Origin: Chlorobiaceae bacterium
GTDB taxonomy: Bacteria; Bacteroidota; Chlorobiia; Chlorobiales; Chlorobiaceae
DNA: 64,000 bases
Assembly: GCA_012972835.1 (NCBI GenBank)
Contig: JABDHK010000045.1
Span: 62,001-126,000 of the forward strand
Reading direction: 5' to 3'
This document shows, piece by piece, positions 27,721 to 37,561 of the stretch (the first letter of the stretch is position 1; each line of letters begins with the position of its first letter). A program made the translations under genes and the position numbers. Under the pieces are notes generated by a model that was not told the DNA's origin, made no database searches, and saw only the letters and a list, made by a program, of their open reading frames with translations.

Positions 27721-27770
27721 GAGGCTTGATTTCAATCCTTTGAGAGGGGTTAAATCAGGCCTCTTTTTTT
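27721..27770 (+). terminator. Rho-independent terminator upstream of the receiver gene
   Basis: GAGGCTTGATTT pairs with AAATCAGGCCTC (one G-T pair) across a 19-nt loop and is followed by seven T residues. Confidence 0.8.
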
Positions 27771-27830
27771 ATCAATATATCCTTGATAGGATTGAGCGGT
27801 CGAACAGCAATAACCATAGGGAAGCAAAAT

Positions 27831-28238
27831 ATGAAGCAGTCACAGGCTCCTCACTCTCATGATGTTAAGAGGGTGATAGTTATAGAGGAAGATCAATCCC
27901 TTAAAAAAGGCATTGTCACATATCTGGAGATGGACGGGTATGAAGTCACTGGTATAAGCTCAGCGCAAGAATTTTTTCAGCAGTTCACTAATCAACCCTT
28001 CGCTGTGGCAATCCTCGATGTCGACATGCCCGACCAAACCGGTCTGGCCCTTGCCAGATATCTCCGAAACAATACTGATATGCGCATCGTTACGCTTACG
28101 AACTATCCCCTTTCCAATAACAGGAAAGCTTGTTTGAAAGCCGGAGCTGATGTCTATCTCGAAAAGCCTGTCAATTTACGGCTTTTATCTGCCAGTGTTG
28201 GAGTTCTTTTCCCGTGTATTGAGCGGTCACTATTATAG
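27831..28238 (+). CDS. Single-domain response regulator (receiver only)
   Basis: 135 aa from ATG 27831 (AGGGA lies upstream; the frame also reaches TTG 27783). The receiver fold is clear: acidic EED at the start of the domain, phosphoacceptor in AILDVDMPDQTG (second Asp, about residue 64), TLTNYP for the switch Thr and LEKPVN for the invariant Lys. No output domain and no histidine kinase next to it. It probably acts by protein contact or phosphotransfer. Confidence 0.88.
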   Translation: MKQSQAPHSHDVKRVIVIEEDQSLKKGIVTYLEMDGYEVTGISSAQEFFQQFTNQPFAVAILDVDMPDQTGLALARYLRNNTDMRIVTLTNYPLSNNRKACLKAGADVYLEKPVNLRLLSASVGVLFPCIERSLL

Positions 28239-28400
28239 CGGAAGAAATGCATGAATACCACCCTCTCAGCTTCATAGCCTCAGCCACACGTTCAACAGCT
28301 ACAATGCAGACGGCAAGTCGGTTATGCACCTTATGAATTTGGCCTGTTTGTTCCACAGTAAGGAATGCAGTTTTAATTTTCTTGTCCAGTGGTTAGGCTA

Positions 28401-29207
28401 TTATTTCAAATCAATGGTAAAACTTCCTTTATAGACGATTTTTGCTGGACCGGTCAGGAATACCTCATCCATTGATTCACTGAACTGAACTTCAAGGATA
28501 TCTCCGCTTTTAACTCTAACATGAACCAATCTGGCTGAAATTTTGCCAAGGTGATGGCTCATCAAGGCTGCAGCCACTGCTCCGGTGCCGCAGGCAAGTG
28601 TTTCATCTTCAACTCCGCGTTCAAAAGTGCGGATAGATAGAGAGTCGGGAGAGGTGATTTCGATAAAGTTGACGTTGGTGCCTTGGGGAAAAAAATCGGT
28701 TCGGTGTCTGATTGCACCTCCAGTTCCTGTAACATTGGCGGCTTGCAGGTCTGAAATATAAATGATAGCATGGGGAGAACCGGTATTGAGAGCGTGGCAT
28801 ACCAACCCCTCAATTTCCAGGTTGTTTCTGAACTCTTTTGGTGCAAGCATCTGCAGTCTGACGGTTTCAGAAGCAGTAATCCAGGCATTGTAGCGGTTTC
28901 CATTGGCTTCAAATGCATAGCCGTTGCGGGAGGTGGCAGGAATACCAATGGTGTAGGCAAAATATGCAGCGCACCTTCCTCCGTTTCCGCACATTGATCC
29001 GGGAAAACCGTCAGCATTATGGTATTGCATGCTGAAAGCGTATTCTTTTGATGGTTCAATGAGAATAAGTCCGTCAGCACCTATTCCAGTTCTTCTGGTG
29101 CATAACGCATTGATCTGCTGGTGGGTGAAATGGATGGAAAGCTCTCTGTTGTCAATCACAATAAAGTCATTACCCGCTCCGGACAGTTTGCTGAACGTTA
29201 TCTCCAT
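28401..29207 (-). CDS. dapF: Diaminopimelate epimerase
   Basis: Converts LL- to meso-diaminopimelate for lysine and peptidoglycan. From ATG 29207 (MEITFSKLSGAGNDFIVID) it is 268 aa, the usual size; the frame is open to 29312 but the extra residues lack family character. The two active-site cysteines lie in GSMCGNGGRC and LACGTGAVAAA. NTGSPHAI matches the substrate loop. It stands alone on the minus strand. Confidence 0.95.
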   Translation of the reverse strand: MEITFSKLSGAGNDFIVIDNRELSIHFTHQQINALCTRRTGIGADGLILIEPSKEYAFSMQYHNADGFPGSMCGNGGRCAAYFAYTIGIPATSRNGYAFEANGNRYNAWITASETVRLQMLAPKEFRNNLEIEGLVCHALNTGSPHAIIYISDLQAANVTGTGGAIRHRTDFFPQGTNVNFIEITSPDSLSIRTFERGVEDETLACGTGAVAAALMSHHLGKISARLVHVRVKSGDILEVQFSESMDEVFLTGPAKIVYKGSFTIDLK

Positions 29208-29605
29208 ACTTGTATAAATGTATTCCTTGTTGAGAAGCTTGTCGTTGCCTGACAGGGTGTATAAACGCTTGAAGCAACTGTTTTCAAGTTGTATAATAAA
29301 ACAATAGCTCATTAATGCGCCAGCAAAAGTATTTATTATTAAATAAATTTTCTTATTTTACTCACTGTTATATCTGTTGATTTGTTTGGGTAAGTACCTT
29401 TCTAAAGCTGACTTTTTAGTTGTTGTTCCATAGATTTGAAAGTAATCATATGCATTGCGTTGCAGGATACAGAACAAGCTGAGATGTTTTTGGGCACTTT
29501 TTCAGCCCAGACTCTGCAGATTGATGGTAATGGCCCGTTATAACGCAACGGTTTTCTTTTTGGTTTCTTTAACATGAAATAGGTCCAAACAAAGGAGAGA
29601 ATACA
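29208..29605. promoter_or_regulatory. Divergent dapF/pscA intergenic region with a candidate operator
   Basis: Nearly 400 bp without a credible gene. The half next to pscA should hold its promoter. A perfect 10-nt palindrome CGTTATAACG lies at 29536-29545, about 60 bp before the pscA ATG, and a short GGGC/GCCC hairpin lies just upstream. No regulator can be named. The AAGGAG at 29592-29597 is an ideal ribosome-binding site for pscA. Confidence 0.4.
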
Positions 29606-31801
29606 ATGGCTGAACAAGTGAATCCGGCAGGAGTAAAGCCAAAGGGCAGTGTCCCACCTCCCAAAGGGAACGCTCCTTCTCCCAAAGGAAATGGCGCACC
29701 AGGCGCCCCTTCGGTAATCAAGGAGCAGGATGCGGCAAAAATGAGAAGATTTCTGTTCCAGCGAACAGAGACGCGATCTACAAAGTGGTATCAGATTTTT
29801 GATACCGAGAAGATTGATGACGAACAGGTCGTCGGAGGTCATCTCGCGCTGCTTGGTGTGCTGGGCTTTCTCATGGCAATCTACTACATTTCAGGGATCC
29901 AGGTTTTTCCCTGGGGAGCACCAGGTTTTCATGATAACTGGTTTTACCTGACTATCAAACCGAGGATGGTTTCTCTTGGTATTGATACTTACAGTACGAA
30001 AACAGAAGATCTTGAGTTTGCAGCTTCAAAACTTATTGGCTGGGCACTCTTTCACTTTCTTTCTGGTTCCATACTTCTTTTCGGTGGATGGCGCCACTGG
30101 ACCCACAATCTCACGAATCCATTTACCGGACGTGCCGGTAACTTCCGCGATTTCAGGTTCCTTGGAAAGTTTGGTGATATAGTTTTCAGTGGAACAAGTG
30201 CAAAAACCTACAAGGATGCGCTCGGACCACACACCATCTATATGTCACTGCTTTTCCTCGGCTGGGGTTTGCTGATGTGGCTGGTGCTCGGGTTTGAACC
30301 TATCCCTGATTTCCAGACCATTAACTCAGAGACATTCATGTCCTTTGTGTTTTTTGTCATCTTTTTTGCTCTTGGTATTTACTGGTGGAACAATCCTCCG
30401 AATGCAGCCATCCACTTGAATGATGATATGAAGGCAGCCTTTTCTGTTCACCTGACAGCAATTGGCTACATCAATATCGCCCTCGGTGTCATCGCCTTCG
30501 TTGCCTTCCAGCAGCCCTCTTTTGCCGCTTACTACAAGGAACTTGACAACCTTGTTTTCTATCTTTATGGTGAGCCATTCAACAGGGTAAGCTATAATTT
30601 CGTTCAGGAAGGCGGTAAAATTATCTCTGGTTCAAAAGAGTTTGCTGATTTTGCTCCTTATGCAATTCTTCCGAAGAACGGTCACTCATTCGGTATGTCA
30701 AGGGTCGTGATTAACCTCATTACCTTCAACCATATCATCTGCGGTGTACTCTATGTTTTTGCCGGTGTCTACCATGGAGGTCAGTATCTTCTAAAGATCC
30801 AGCTTAACGGTCTCTACAACCAGATCAAATCTATCTGGATTACAAAAGGACGTGATCAGGAAGTCCAGGTCAAGATTCTTGGTACAGTAATGGCACTCTG
30901 CTTTGCAACCATGCTTTCAGTTTATGCAGTGATCGTCTGGAATACAATCTGCGAGCTGAATATTTTTGGTACCAATATCATGATGTCCTTCTACTGGCTG
31001 AAACCTCTTCCGATTTTCCAGTGGATGTTTACCGATCCAAGCATCAATGACTGGGTAATGGCGCATGTTATTACAGCTGGTTCGCTTTTCTCACTGATTG
31101 CTCTTGTGCGTATCGCATTCTTCGCCCATACATCACCATTGTGGGATGATCTTGGGCTCAAGAAAAACTCTTACTCTTTCCCATGTCTTGGCCCGGTCTA
31201 CGGTGGTACGTGCGGTGTATCAATCCAGGATCAGCTTTGGTTTGCAATGTTGTGGGGAGTCAAAGGTCTTTCTGCTGTCTGCTGGTATATTGATGGTGCA
31301 TGGATTGCTTCAATGATGTATGGTGTTCCTGCAGCCGATGCAAAGGCATGGGATTCTGTTGCCCACCTTCATCACCACTATTCAGCCGGTATCTTCTATT
31401 ATTTCTGGACTGAAACCGTGACGATTTTCTCAAGTTCACATCTCTCGACCATTCTGATGATTGGACATCTGGTATGGTTTATCAGCTTTGCTGTGTGGTT
31501 TGAAGATCGTGGTTCACGTCTTGAAGGTGCAGATATCCAGACCAGAACCATTCGTTGGTTTGGCAAGAAGTTCCTTAACAGAGATGTTCAGTTTAGGTTC
31601 CCGGTATTGACCATTTCAGATTCAAAGATGGCTGGTACATTCCTCTACTTTGGCGGAACCTTTATGCTGGTCTTTCTCTTTCTCGCCAATGGGTTCTATC
31701 AGACTGATGCCCCCTTGGCTCCAACTGTAAGTGATGCATCAGTATCCGGACAGTTAATGCTGACACAGGTTGTCGATTACCTGATGAAGCTGATTGCTTG
31801 A
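29606..31801 (+). CDS. pscA: Photosystem P840 reaction centre core protein
   Basis: The 731-aa core subunit of the homodimeric type I reaction centre of green sulfur bacteria, spanning the cytoplasmic membrane with about 11 helices. It binds the P840 special pair, the primary acceptor and half of cluster FX. The FX motif PCLGPVYGGTCG is visible with Cys527 and Cys536. Many membrane helices carry chlorophyll-ligand histidines (for example GHLALLG, HHHYSAG). The first 40 residues form a soluble K/G/P-rich tail with repeated PKGN units. An AAGGAG gives strong translation. pscB follows after a perfect hairpin. Confidence 0.98.
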   Translation: MAEQVNPAGVKPKGSVPPPKGNAPSPKGNGAPGAPSVIKEQDAAKMRRFLFQRTETRSTKWYQIFDTEKIDDEQVVGGHLALLGVLGFLMAIYYISGIQVFPWGAPGFHDNWFYLTIKPRMVSLGIDTYSTKTEDLEFAASKLIGWALFHFLSGSILLFGGWRHWTHNLTNPFTGRAGNFRDFRFLGKFGDIVFSGTSAKTYKDALGPHTIYMSLLFLGWGLLMWLVLGFEPIPDFQTINSETFMSFVFFVIFFALGIYWWNNPPNAAIHLNDDMKAAFSVHLTAIGYINIALGVIAFVAFQQPSFAAYYKELDNLVFYLYGEPFNRVSYNFVQEGGKIISGSKEFADFAPYAILPKNGHSFGMSRVVINLITFNHIICGVLYVFAGVYHGGQYLLKIQLNGLYNQIKSIWITKGRDQEVQVKILGTVMALCFATMLSVYAVIVWNTICELNIFGTNIMMSFYWLKPLPIFQWMFTDPSINDWVMAHVITAGSLFSLIALVRIAFFAHTSPLWDDLGLKKNSYSFPCLGPVYGGTCGVSIQDQLWFAMLWGVKGLSAVCWYIDGAWIASMMYGVPAADAKAWDSVAHLHHHYSAGIFYYFWTETVTIFSSSHLSTILMIGHLVWFISFAVWFEDRGSRLEGADIQTRTIRWFGKKFLNRDVQFRFPVLTISDSKMAGTFLYFGGTFMLVFLFLANGFYQTDAPLAPTVSDASVSGQLMLTQVVDYLMKLIA

Positions 31802-31806
31802 ACCCG

Positions 31807-31846
31807 ATCATTGACAAAGGAGCCTGAAAGCTCCTTTGTCAATGAT
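31807..31846 (+). terminator. Perfect 17-bp stem-loop between pscA and pscB
   Basis: ATCATTGACAAAGGAGC pairs with its exact complement across the 6-nt loop CTGAAA, starting 6 bp after the pscA stop. The bases after it (GTTTTCTTA) are only moderately T-rich. It may be a partial terminator or a 3'-end stabiliser that sets the PscA:PscB ratio. Confidence 0.75.
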
Positions 31847-31891
31847 GTTTTCTTACTAAAGTTTGCCACGTAATTTAAGAGGAGGGTTTTT

Positions 31892-32569
31892 ATGGCCGAT
31901 CCTGTACAACAGCCAAGTAAAGTAGCACCTGCACCGAAAGCTCCGGCTACCGCGCCAAAAGCGCCAGCTCCGGCAGCAAAGCTGGGACAGGCAAAACCAA
32001 AAGAGGCTCCCCCGAGACAATCGGGAAAACCTCGGCTTGCACCACTGAATACAAATCTCGGGAGAAGCGGCGTACGTCAGGAATCTGCCCTTCCGGTAAA
32101 AAAAGCAGCTCCGAAACCTGCACCGGGAGCTAAGCCTGCACCAGGAGCAAAGCCGGCAGCACCGGCTGCAAAGGGAGCACCAGCCCCGCCAGCAGCAAAA
32201 GCCGCACCTGTCGCTGCTGCAGCAGCTCAGCCTGCTTTAAAGAAGGCTGCACCGAAAGCAAAGTCCCACTATTTTATTATTGAAAACCTCTGTGTTGGTT
32301 GTGGACTCTGTCTCGACAAGTGCCCGCCGAAAGTCAATGCTATAGGATACAAGTTTTACGGTGATGTTCAGGAGGGTGGATTCAGGTGTTATGTCGATCA
32401 GGATGCCTGTATTTCATGTTCCGCGTGTTTCTCCGCAGACGAATGTCCTTCAGGAGCATTGATAGAGGTACTGCCTGATGGCGAAGTGCTTGATTTTACC
32501 TTCACTCCACCTGAAAGACTTGATTTTGATCTCAGGTTTCTTCACAGGTTTCACAGGGAAGCACGTTAG
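31892..32569 (+). CDS. pscB: Photosystem P840 reaction centre iron-sulfur protein
   Basis: A 225-aa peripheral subunit carrying FA and FB, which pass electrons from FX to ferredoxin. Residues 1-125 are a low-complexity Ala/Pro/Lys tail. The C-terminal domain has CVGCGLCLDKCP (Cys134, 137, 140, 144) and CISCSACFSADECP (Cys173, 176, 179, 185); the second motif has five rather than three residues before the last Cys. The ribosome-binding site AGAGGAGGG is very strong. It is closed by a T-rich terminator. Confidence 0.97.
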   Translation: MADPVQQPSKVAPAPKAPATAPKAPAPAAKLGQAKPKEAPPRQSGKPRLAPLNTNLGRSGVRQESALPVKKAAPKPAPGAKPAPGAKPAAPAAKGAPAPPAAKAAPVAAAAAQPALKKAAPKAKSHYFIIENLCVGCGLCLDKCPPKVNAIGYKFYGDVQEGGFRCYVDQDACISCSACFSADECPSGALIEVLPDGEVLDFTFTPPERLDFDLRFLHRFHREAR

Positions 32570-32610
32570 GGCAGGCAGGCATTGCCATGTTGTTGTCAAT
32601 AGTATTTTAT

Positions 32611-32645
32611 AAAGCATTGCTTCACTGAAGCAATGCTTTTTTTTT
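32611..32645 (+). terminator. Rho-independent terminator after pscB
   Basis: AAAGCATTGCTT pairs with AAGCAATGCTTT around a short loop, followed by T residues to 32645. It ends the pscAB unit just before the glycosyltransferase start. Confidence 0.9.
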
Positions 32646-32662
32646 GAAGATTGTTATCTCTC

Positions 32663-33451
32663 ATGACGGAACAAAACAACAATACCTTACAAAAGCCAGA
32701 CTTCAGGTGCAGTGATGCAAACGAGCCAAAAAGTCAGGTGCTTGTTATTATACCAACATTCAATGAGGCTGAAAATATTGGCAGGTTGCTTAACGAGCTT
32801 GCAGAACTCTATCCCCTTTCAGTTGATGTTCTTGTCATTGACGACAACTCTCCCGATGGTACCATTGCAATTGTTCAATCGATGCAAAGTACAATGAGAG
32901 GGCTTCATGTTATACAGCGTGAGCGAAAACTTGGGCTTGGCACAGCTTATATTACCGGTTTTCGCTATGCCATCCAAAAGGGTTACCACTATGTTGTTGA
33001 GATGGATGCTGATTATTCGCATGATCCCTCAGTCATACAACGTTTTCTTGATACCATGATCAAGGCTGATCTGGTGATTGGTTCCCGCTATATGAACAAT
33101 ACGGTGAATGTTGTGAACTGGCCGCTTGGCAGGTTAATTCTTTCAAAAATGGCGAGCATTTATACACAGTTCATTACCGGGTTGCCAGTCGATGATCCGA
33201 CAAGCGGTTTTAAATGCTTCAGTGTCAAAGTATTGCATGCTCTTGATCTTGGTGCGGTTAACTCTCAAGGCTATTCATTTCAGATTGAGATGAATTTCAG
33301 GGTGTGGAAGAAAGGATTTGTCGTTAAAGAGATTCCTATTGTCTTTGTTGACCGATCGGTTGGAAAATCAAAAATGACGAAAAAAAATATTCGTGAAGCC
33401 ATCTGGATAGTGTGGTGGCTTAAAATAAAGTCACTGTTTGGCTTACTGTAA
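32663..33451 (+). CDS. Family 2 glycosyltransferase (dolichyl/polyprenol-phosphate mannose synthase-like)
   Basis: A 262-aa GT-A fold enzyme from ATG 32663 (an in-frame TTG lies at 32651). VIIPTFNEAENIGRLL starts the domain at about residue 28, VIDDNSPDGT binds the nucleotide-sugar, and EMDADYSHDP is the DxD metal motif. DPTSGFKCFS and SYSFQIEMNFR are typical of polyprenol-phosphate hexose synthases. No C-terminal membrane domain is present, as in the short DPM1 type. Sugar specificity is unknown. Confidence 0.88.
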   Translation: MTEQNNNTLQKPDFRCSDANEPKSQVLVIIPTFNEAENIGRLLNELAELYPLSVDVLVIDDNSPDGTIAIVQSMQSTMRGLHVIQRERKLGLGTAYITGFRYAIQKGYHYVVEMDADYSHDPSVIQRFLDTMIKADLVIGSRYMNNTVNVVNWPLGRLILSKMASIYTQFITGLPVDDPTSGFKCFSVKVLHALDLGAVNSQGYSFQIEMNFRVWKKGFVVKEIPIVFVDRSVGKSKMTKKNIREAIWIVWWLKIKSLFGLL

Positions 33452-33469
33452 TCCGAAGTGAGCGTAAAC

Positions 33470-33500
33470 ACAAAGCCCCTTTTTTCGAGAGGGGCTTTGT
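33470..33500. terminator. Stem-loop between convergent glycosyltransferase and EF-G paralogue
   Basis: ACAAAGCCCCT pairs perfectly with AGGGGCTTTGT around a 9-nt T-rich loop. It lies in the 60-bp gap between two convergent stops and could serve both. Confidence 0.75.
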
Positions 33501-33511
33501 GGAGAGTTCTG

Positions 33512-35584
33512 TCATGACTCTTTTGCTGCAATGATCTGCTGTGCAATATCGGGAGGAGCTTCTTCGTAATGGCTGAAGCTGTATGAGTAGCGAGCCCTGC
33601 TCTGGGTCAGTCGCGTGAGGGCATGATGAAATGTTGTCAGTGCTGCCTGCGGTACAAGGGCTCTGATGATCTGCAATCTGACATCGGCATCCATCCCAAG
33701 AATTTTACCACGTCTGCTTGAAATATCACCGACAATTTCACCGGTATATTGATCCGGTGCATAGACAGTCAGGGAGTAAATAGGTTCAAGAAGAAGTGGT
33801 CTCGCCTTGTCGAAAGCATTTTTAAAGGCCATGCTGGCGGCAATTTTAAAGGCAAATTCAGAACTGTCGACGGGATGAAAGGAGCCGTCGTAGGCTACAG
33901 CTTTGAGGTCAACGACAGGATAGCCGGCCAGAATGCCTTTTTCAATGGCATCACGAAGCCCTTTTTCAACAGCTGGCAGATAGCGTGTCGGCACAACTCC
34001 TCCGACGACCTCACTTGAAAACACAAAACCGGTATCGCGGGCAGTGGGTTCAAGTCTTACCCATACGTCACCATACTGTCCACGCCCTCCCGATTGTTTC
34101 TTATATTTTCCCTGTGCGGATGATGTCACGCGAATGGTTTCGCGATAAGGAATTTTAATAGGGGCAATATCGACTTTGACGTTGAATTTTGACTGTAACC
34201 GGCTAATAATGATATCAAGGTGTGTTTCACCAAGGGTTTTCAGAATGGTCTGGTTGAATTCAACATCATGTTCAATGGAAAAGCTTGGATCCTCTTCATG
34301 CAGGTGATGCAGACCGGCGGAAATTTTATCTTCATCACCTTGGGTAAGAGGTATAATCGCAGTTGCAAGCATTGGTTCAGGAAAAACAATAGGGCTGATT
34401 CTGCAGTTGGAACCTTTGTCGGCAAGGGTATCATTGGTATGTGCATCCTTCAGTTTGACGACCATGCCAATATCCCCCGCAAGCAGTTTTTCAACAGGTG
34501 TCTTTTTCTGGCCGATCATGGTGTAAACCTGACCGGGCTTTTCAACTTGTCCAGTCTGGACATCAATCAGTTCATGGCCTGTCTCCAGATGGCCGGAGTA
34601 GACCCTGATATAGGAGATTTCGCCAACCCGGGGTTCTGACATTGTTTTGAAAATAAAAGCCACAGTTGGACCTTGAGGGTCGGGCTGAAGAAGAGTTTTA
34701 GTTTCATCAACGGTACAGATCGAATGTTCCGGACCACGTTCAATTGGAGAGGGACAGAGGTTGACAATTGCATTCAGCAGTCGTTCTGAGCCGATGAGGT
34801 GAAGGGGTGAGGTGCAGAAAACAGGGAAAAAAGTTCTCGTGACCAATGCGGATTTGATTCCAGCTCTCAGTTCATCCTCGGTAAGAGTTCCAACTTCAAA
34901 AAACCTGTTCATCAATTCCTCATCGGTTTCAGCAATTGTTTCAACAAGTTGCTGATGCAGTTCTTCTGCCTGTTTCAGGTGGAGGTCTGGAATATCGGAG
35001 ATTGTCATGCCTCCGGTTTTATCAGGGCTGAAGGTAAGCTGCTTCATCAGCAGGACGTCAATGAGCGTATGATGTCCGACTCCCTCCTCTGCGGGAAACT
35101 GTATTGGAGTAATAAGATTGCCGAAATGGTCCTTTAGCCCCTGCATGGTGGCATTGAAGTTTGTCCGGTCTGCATCAAGCTTGGTTAAGATAAACATGGT
35201 GGGTTTGTAGTACTCTTTGGTATACTCCCAAATTGTATCAGTACCTACTTCGACTCCAGATGCCGAATTTACGGTAATCAATACGGTATCGGCAACCCGC
35301 ATTGCCGATTTGACATCTCCATGAAAGTCAAGCAGGCCCGGTGTATCTATAATGTTTATTTTACGGTCGTTCCAGAATCCATGGATAAGGCTGGTGTTAA
35401 GGCTGTGCTTTCTGAGAATTTCATCTGCGGAGTAATCGGAGAGAGTGTTTCCTTCGTCAATACTGCCAAGGCGGTTTATGACTCCCATGGTCAGGGCAAG
35501 AGATTCAGTAAGCATGGTCTTGCCACTACTGGCATGACCTGTAATGACAATGTTTCGCAATTGATCCGGTTGGACGGCTTGCAT
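33512..35584 (-). CDS. Elongation factor G paralogue (EF-G2-like GTPase)
   Basis: A 690-aa translational GTPase with the full EF-G domain set. G1 is GHASSGKT (about 16-23), G3 DTPGLLDF, and G4 reads TKLD instead of the usual NKxD. The late domains include GRGQYGDVWVRLEP (domain IV) and EPIYSLTVYAPDQYTGEIVGDISSRRG (domain V). The unusual N-terminus and G4 suggest the second-copy type rather than the housekeeping fusA, which normally lies by rpsG and tuf. An AAAGGAG precedes the ATG. Its role (translocation, recycling or stress) is not shown. Confidence 0.9.
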   Translation of the reverse strand: MQAVQPDQLRNIVITGHASSGKTMLTESLALTMGVINRLGSIDEGNTLSDYSADEILRKHSLNTSLIHGFWNDRKINIIDTPGLLDFHGDVKSAMRVADTVLITVNSASGVEVGTDTIWEYTKEYYKPTMFILTKLDADRTNFNATMQGLKDHFGNLITPIQFPAEEGVGHHTLIDVLLMKQLTFSPDKTGGMTISDIPDLHLKQAEELHQQLVETIAETDEELMNRFFEVGTLTEDELRAGIKSALVTRTFFPVFCTSPLHLIGSERLLNAIVNLCPSPIERGPEHSICTVDETKTLLQPDPQGPTVAFIFKTMSEPRVGEISYIRVYSGHLETGHELIDVQTGQVEKPGQVYTMIGQKKTPVEKLLAGDIGMVVKLKDAHTNDTLADKGSNCRISPIVFPEPMLATAIIPLTQGDEDKISAGLHHLHEEDPSFSIEHDVEFNQTILKTLGETHLDIIISRLQSKFNVKVDIAPIKIPYRETIRVTSSAQGKYKKQSGGRGQYGDVWVRLEPTARDTGFVFSSEVVGGVVPTRYLPAVEKGLRDAIEKGILAGYPVVDLKAVAYDGSFHPVDSSEFAFKIAASMAFKNAFDKARPLLLEPIYSLTVYAPDQYTGEIVGDISSRRGKILGMDADVRLQIIRALVPQAALTTFHHALTRLTQSRARYSYSFSHYEEAPPDIAQQIIAAKES

Positions 35585-35811
35585 GGCAGGACTCCTTTGT
35601 TGAATTAATTATGGTCTTGCAGGTCAAAGAAAACGAAGTACATGGTTATGGGTTTCGTTGATCAAAAACACCCAAGAATGTAATTAACAAAAAAAAGTGC
35701 TATTTGCTGATGTGTCAACAATGAAATGGAAGGGAAAAAAAAGATATATTTTCAAGTTATCGCTGAACAGCAATTGCTCTTTTGGTTCCTTTGCGCGATA
35801 CAAGCATGTAA

Positions 35812-37146
<1,335 letters not shown>

Positions 37147-37161
37147 TGAATTCTACAGCAG

Positions 37162-37185
37162 GAAACCCTTTTTGCAAAGGGTTTC
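37162..37185 (+). terminator. Stem-loop after eno
   Basis: GAAACCCTT pairs with AAGGGTTTC around a short loop. The following sequence is only partly T-rich, so termination may be incomplete before the FtsB-like gene. Confidence 0.65.
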
Positions 37186-37226
37186 TCTTGTTGTACCGCA
37201 CTTGTCAAATCCAAGCGTTATGAAGT

Positions 37227-37535
37227 GTGAAAAAGATTATCGATAAAATCTGGGAGTATATTCGTTCGCACCCCAAAAAGTTTTTTTTTCAGGTTGCCTT
37301 TGCTTTTTTTGTGCTCTGGATATTTTTTGACGATTACGGTATCTTGAAAAGAATCCGCATGGAAGAAGAGCATCGGGCGCTCCTTGTCCTGCAGAAAATT
37401 GAGGAAAACAAGATCAATGATAACGAGCTGCGTATTCAGCATGCCCGTGAACCTGACAGCATAGAAAAAGCGGCAAGGGAAAGATATAATTTCCGAAAAC
37501 CGGGTGAAACCCTGTTTATCATTAGAGCGCATTAA
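37227..37535 (+). CDS. FtsB/DivIC-like septum formation initiator
   Basis: A 102-aa bitopic membrane protein starting with GTG (an ATG at 37220 is out of frame). A short basic cytoplasmic part is followed by one membrane helix (about 20-36, FFFQVAFAFFVLWIFF), then a coiled-coil region (EEEHRALLVLQKIEENKINDNELR) and the REPDSIEKAARERYNFRKPGE segment that is typical of FtsB/DivIC. It should bridge FtsL and FtsQ-like partners in the divisome. Placement after eno is also seen for ftsB in many bacteria. Confidence 0.87.
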   Translation: MKKIIDKIWEYIRSHPKKFFFQVAFAFFVLWIFFDDYGILKRIRMEEEHRALLVLQKIEENKINDNELRIQHAREPDSIEKAARERYNFRKPGETLFIIRAH

Positions 37536-37561
37536 TTTTTTATACCAATTTATTCAATGTA

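Noticed and set aside
28171-28356. Minus-strand frame of 60 codons between the receiver gene and dapF
   Set aside because: It overlaps the receiver 3' end, starts at a weak GTG, and shows no recognisable domain; it could be a remnant but cannot be supported.
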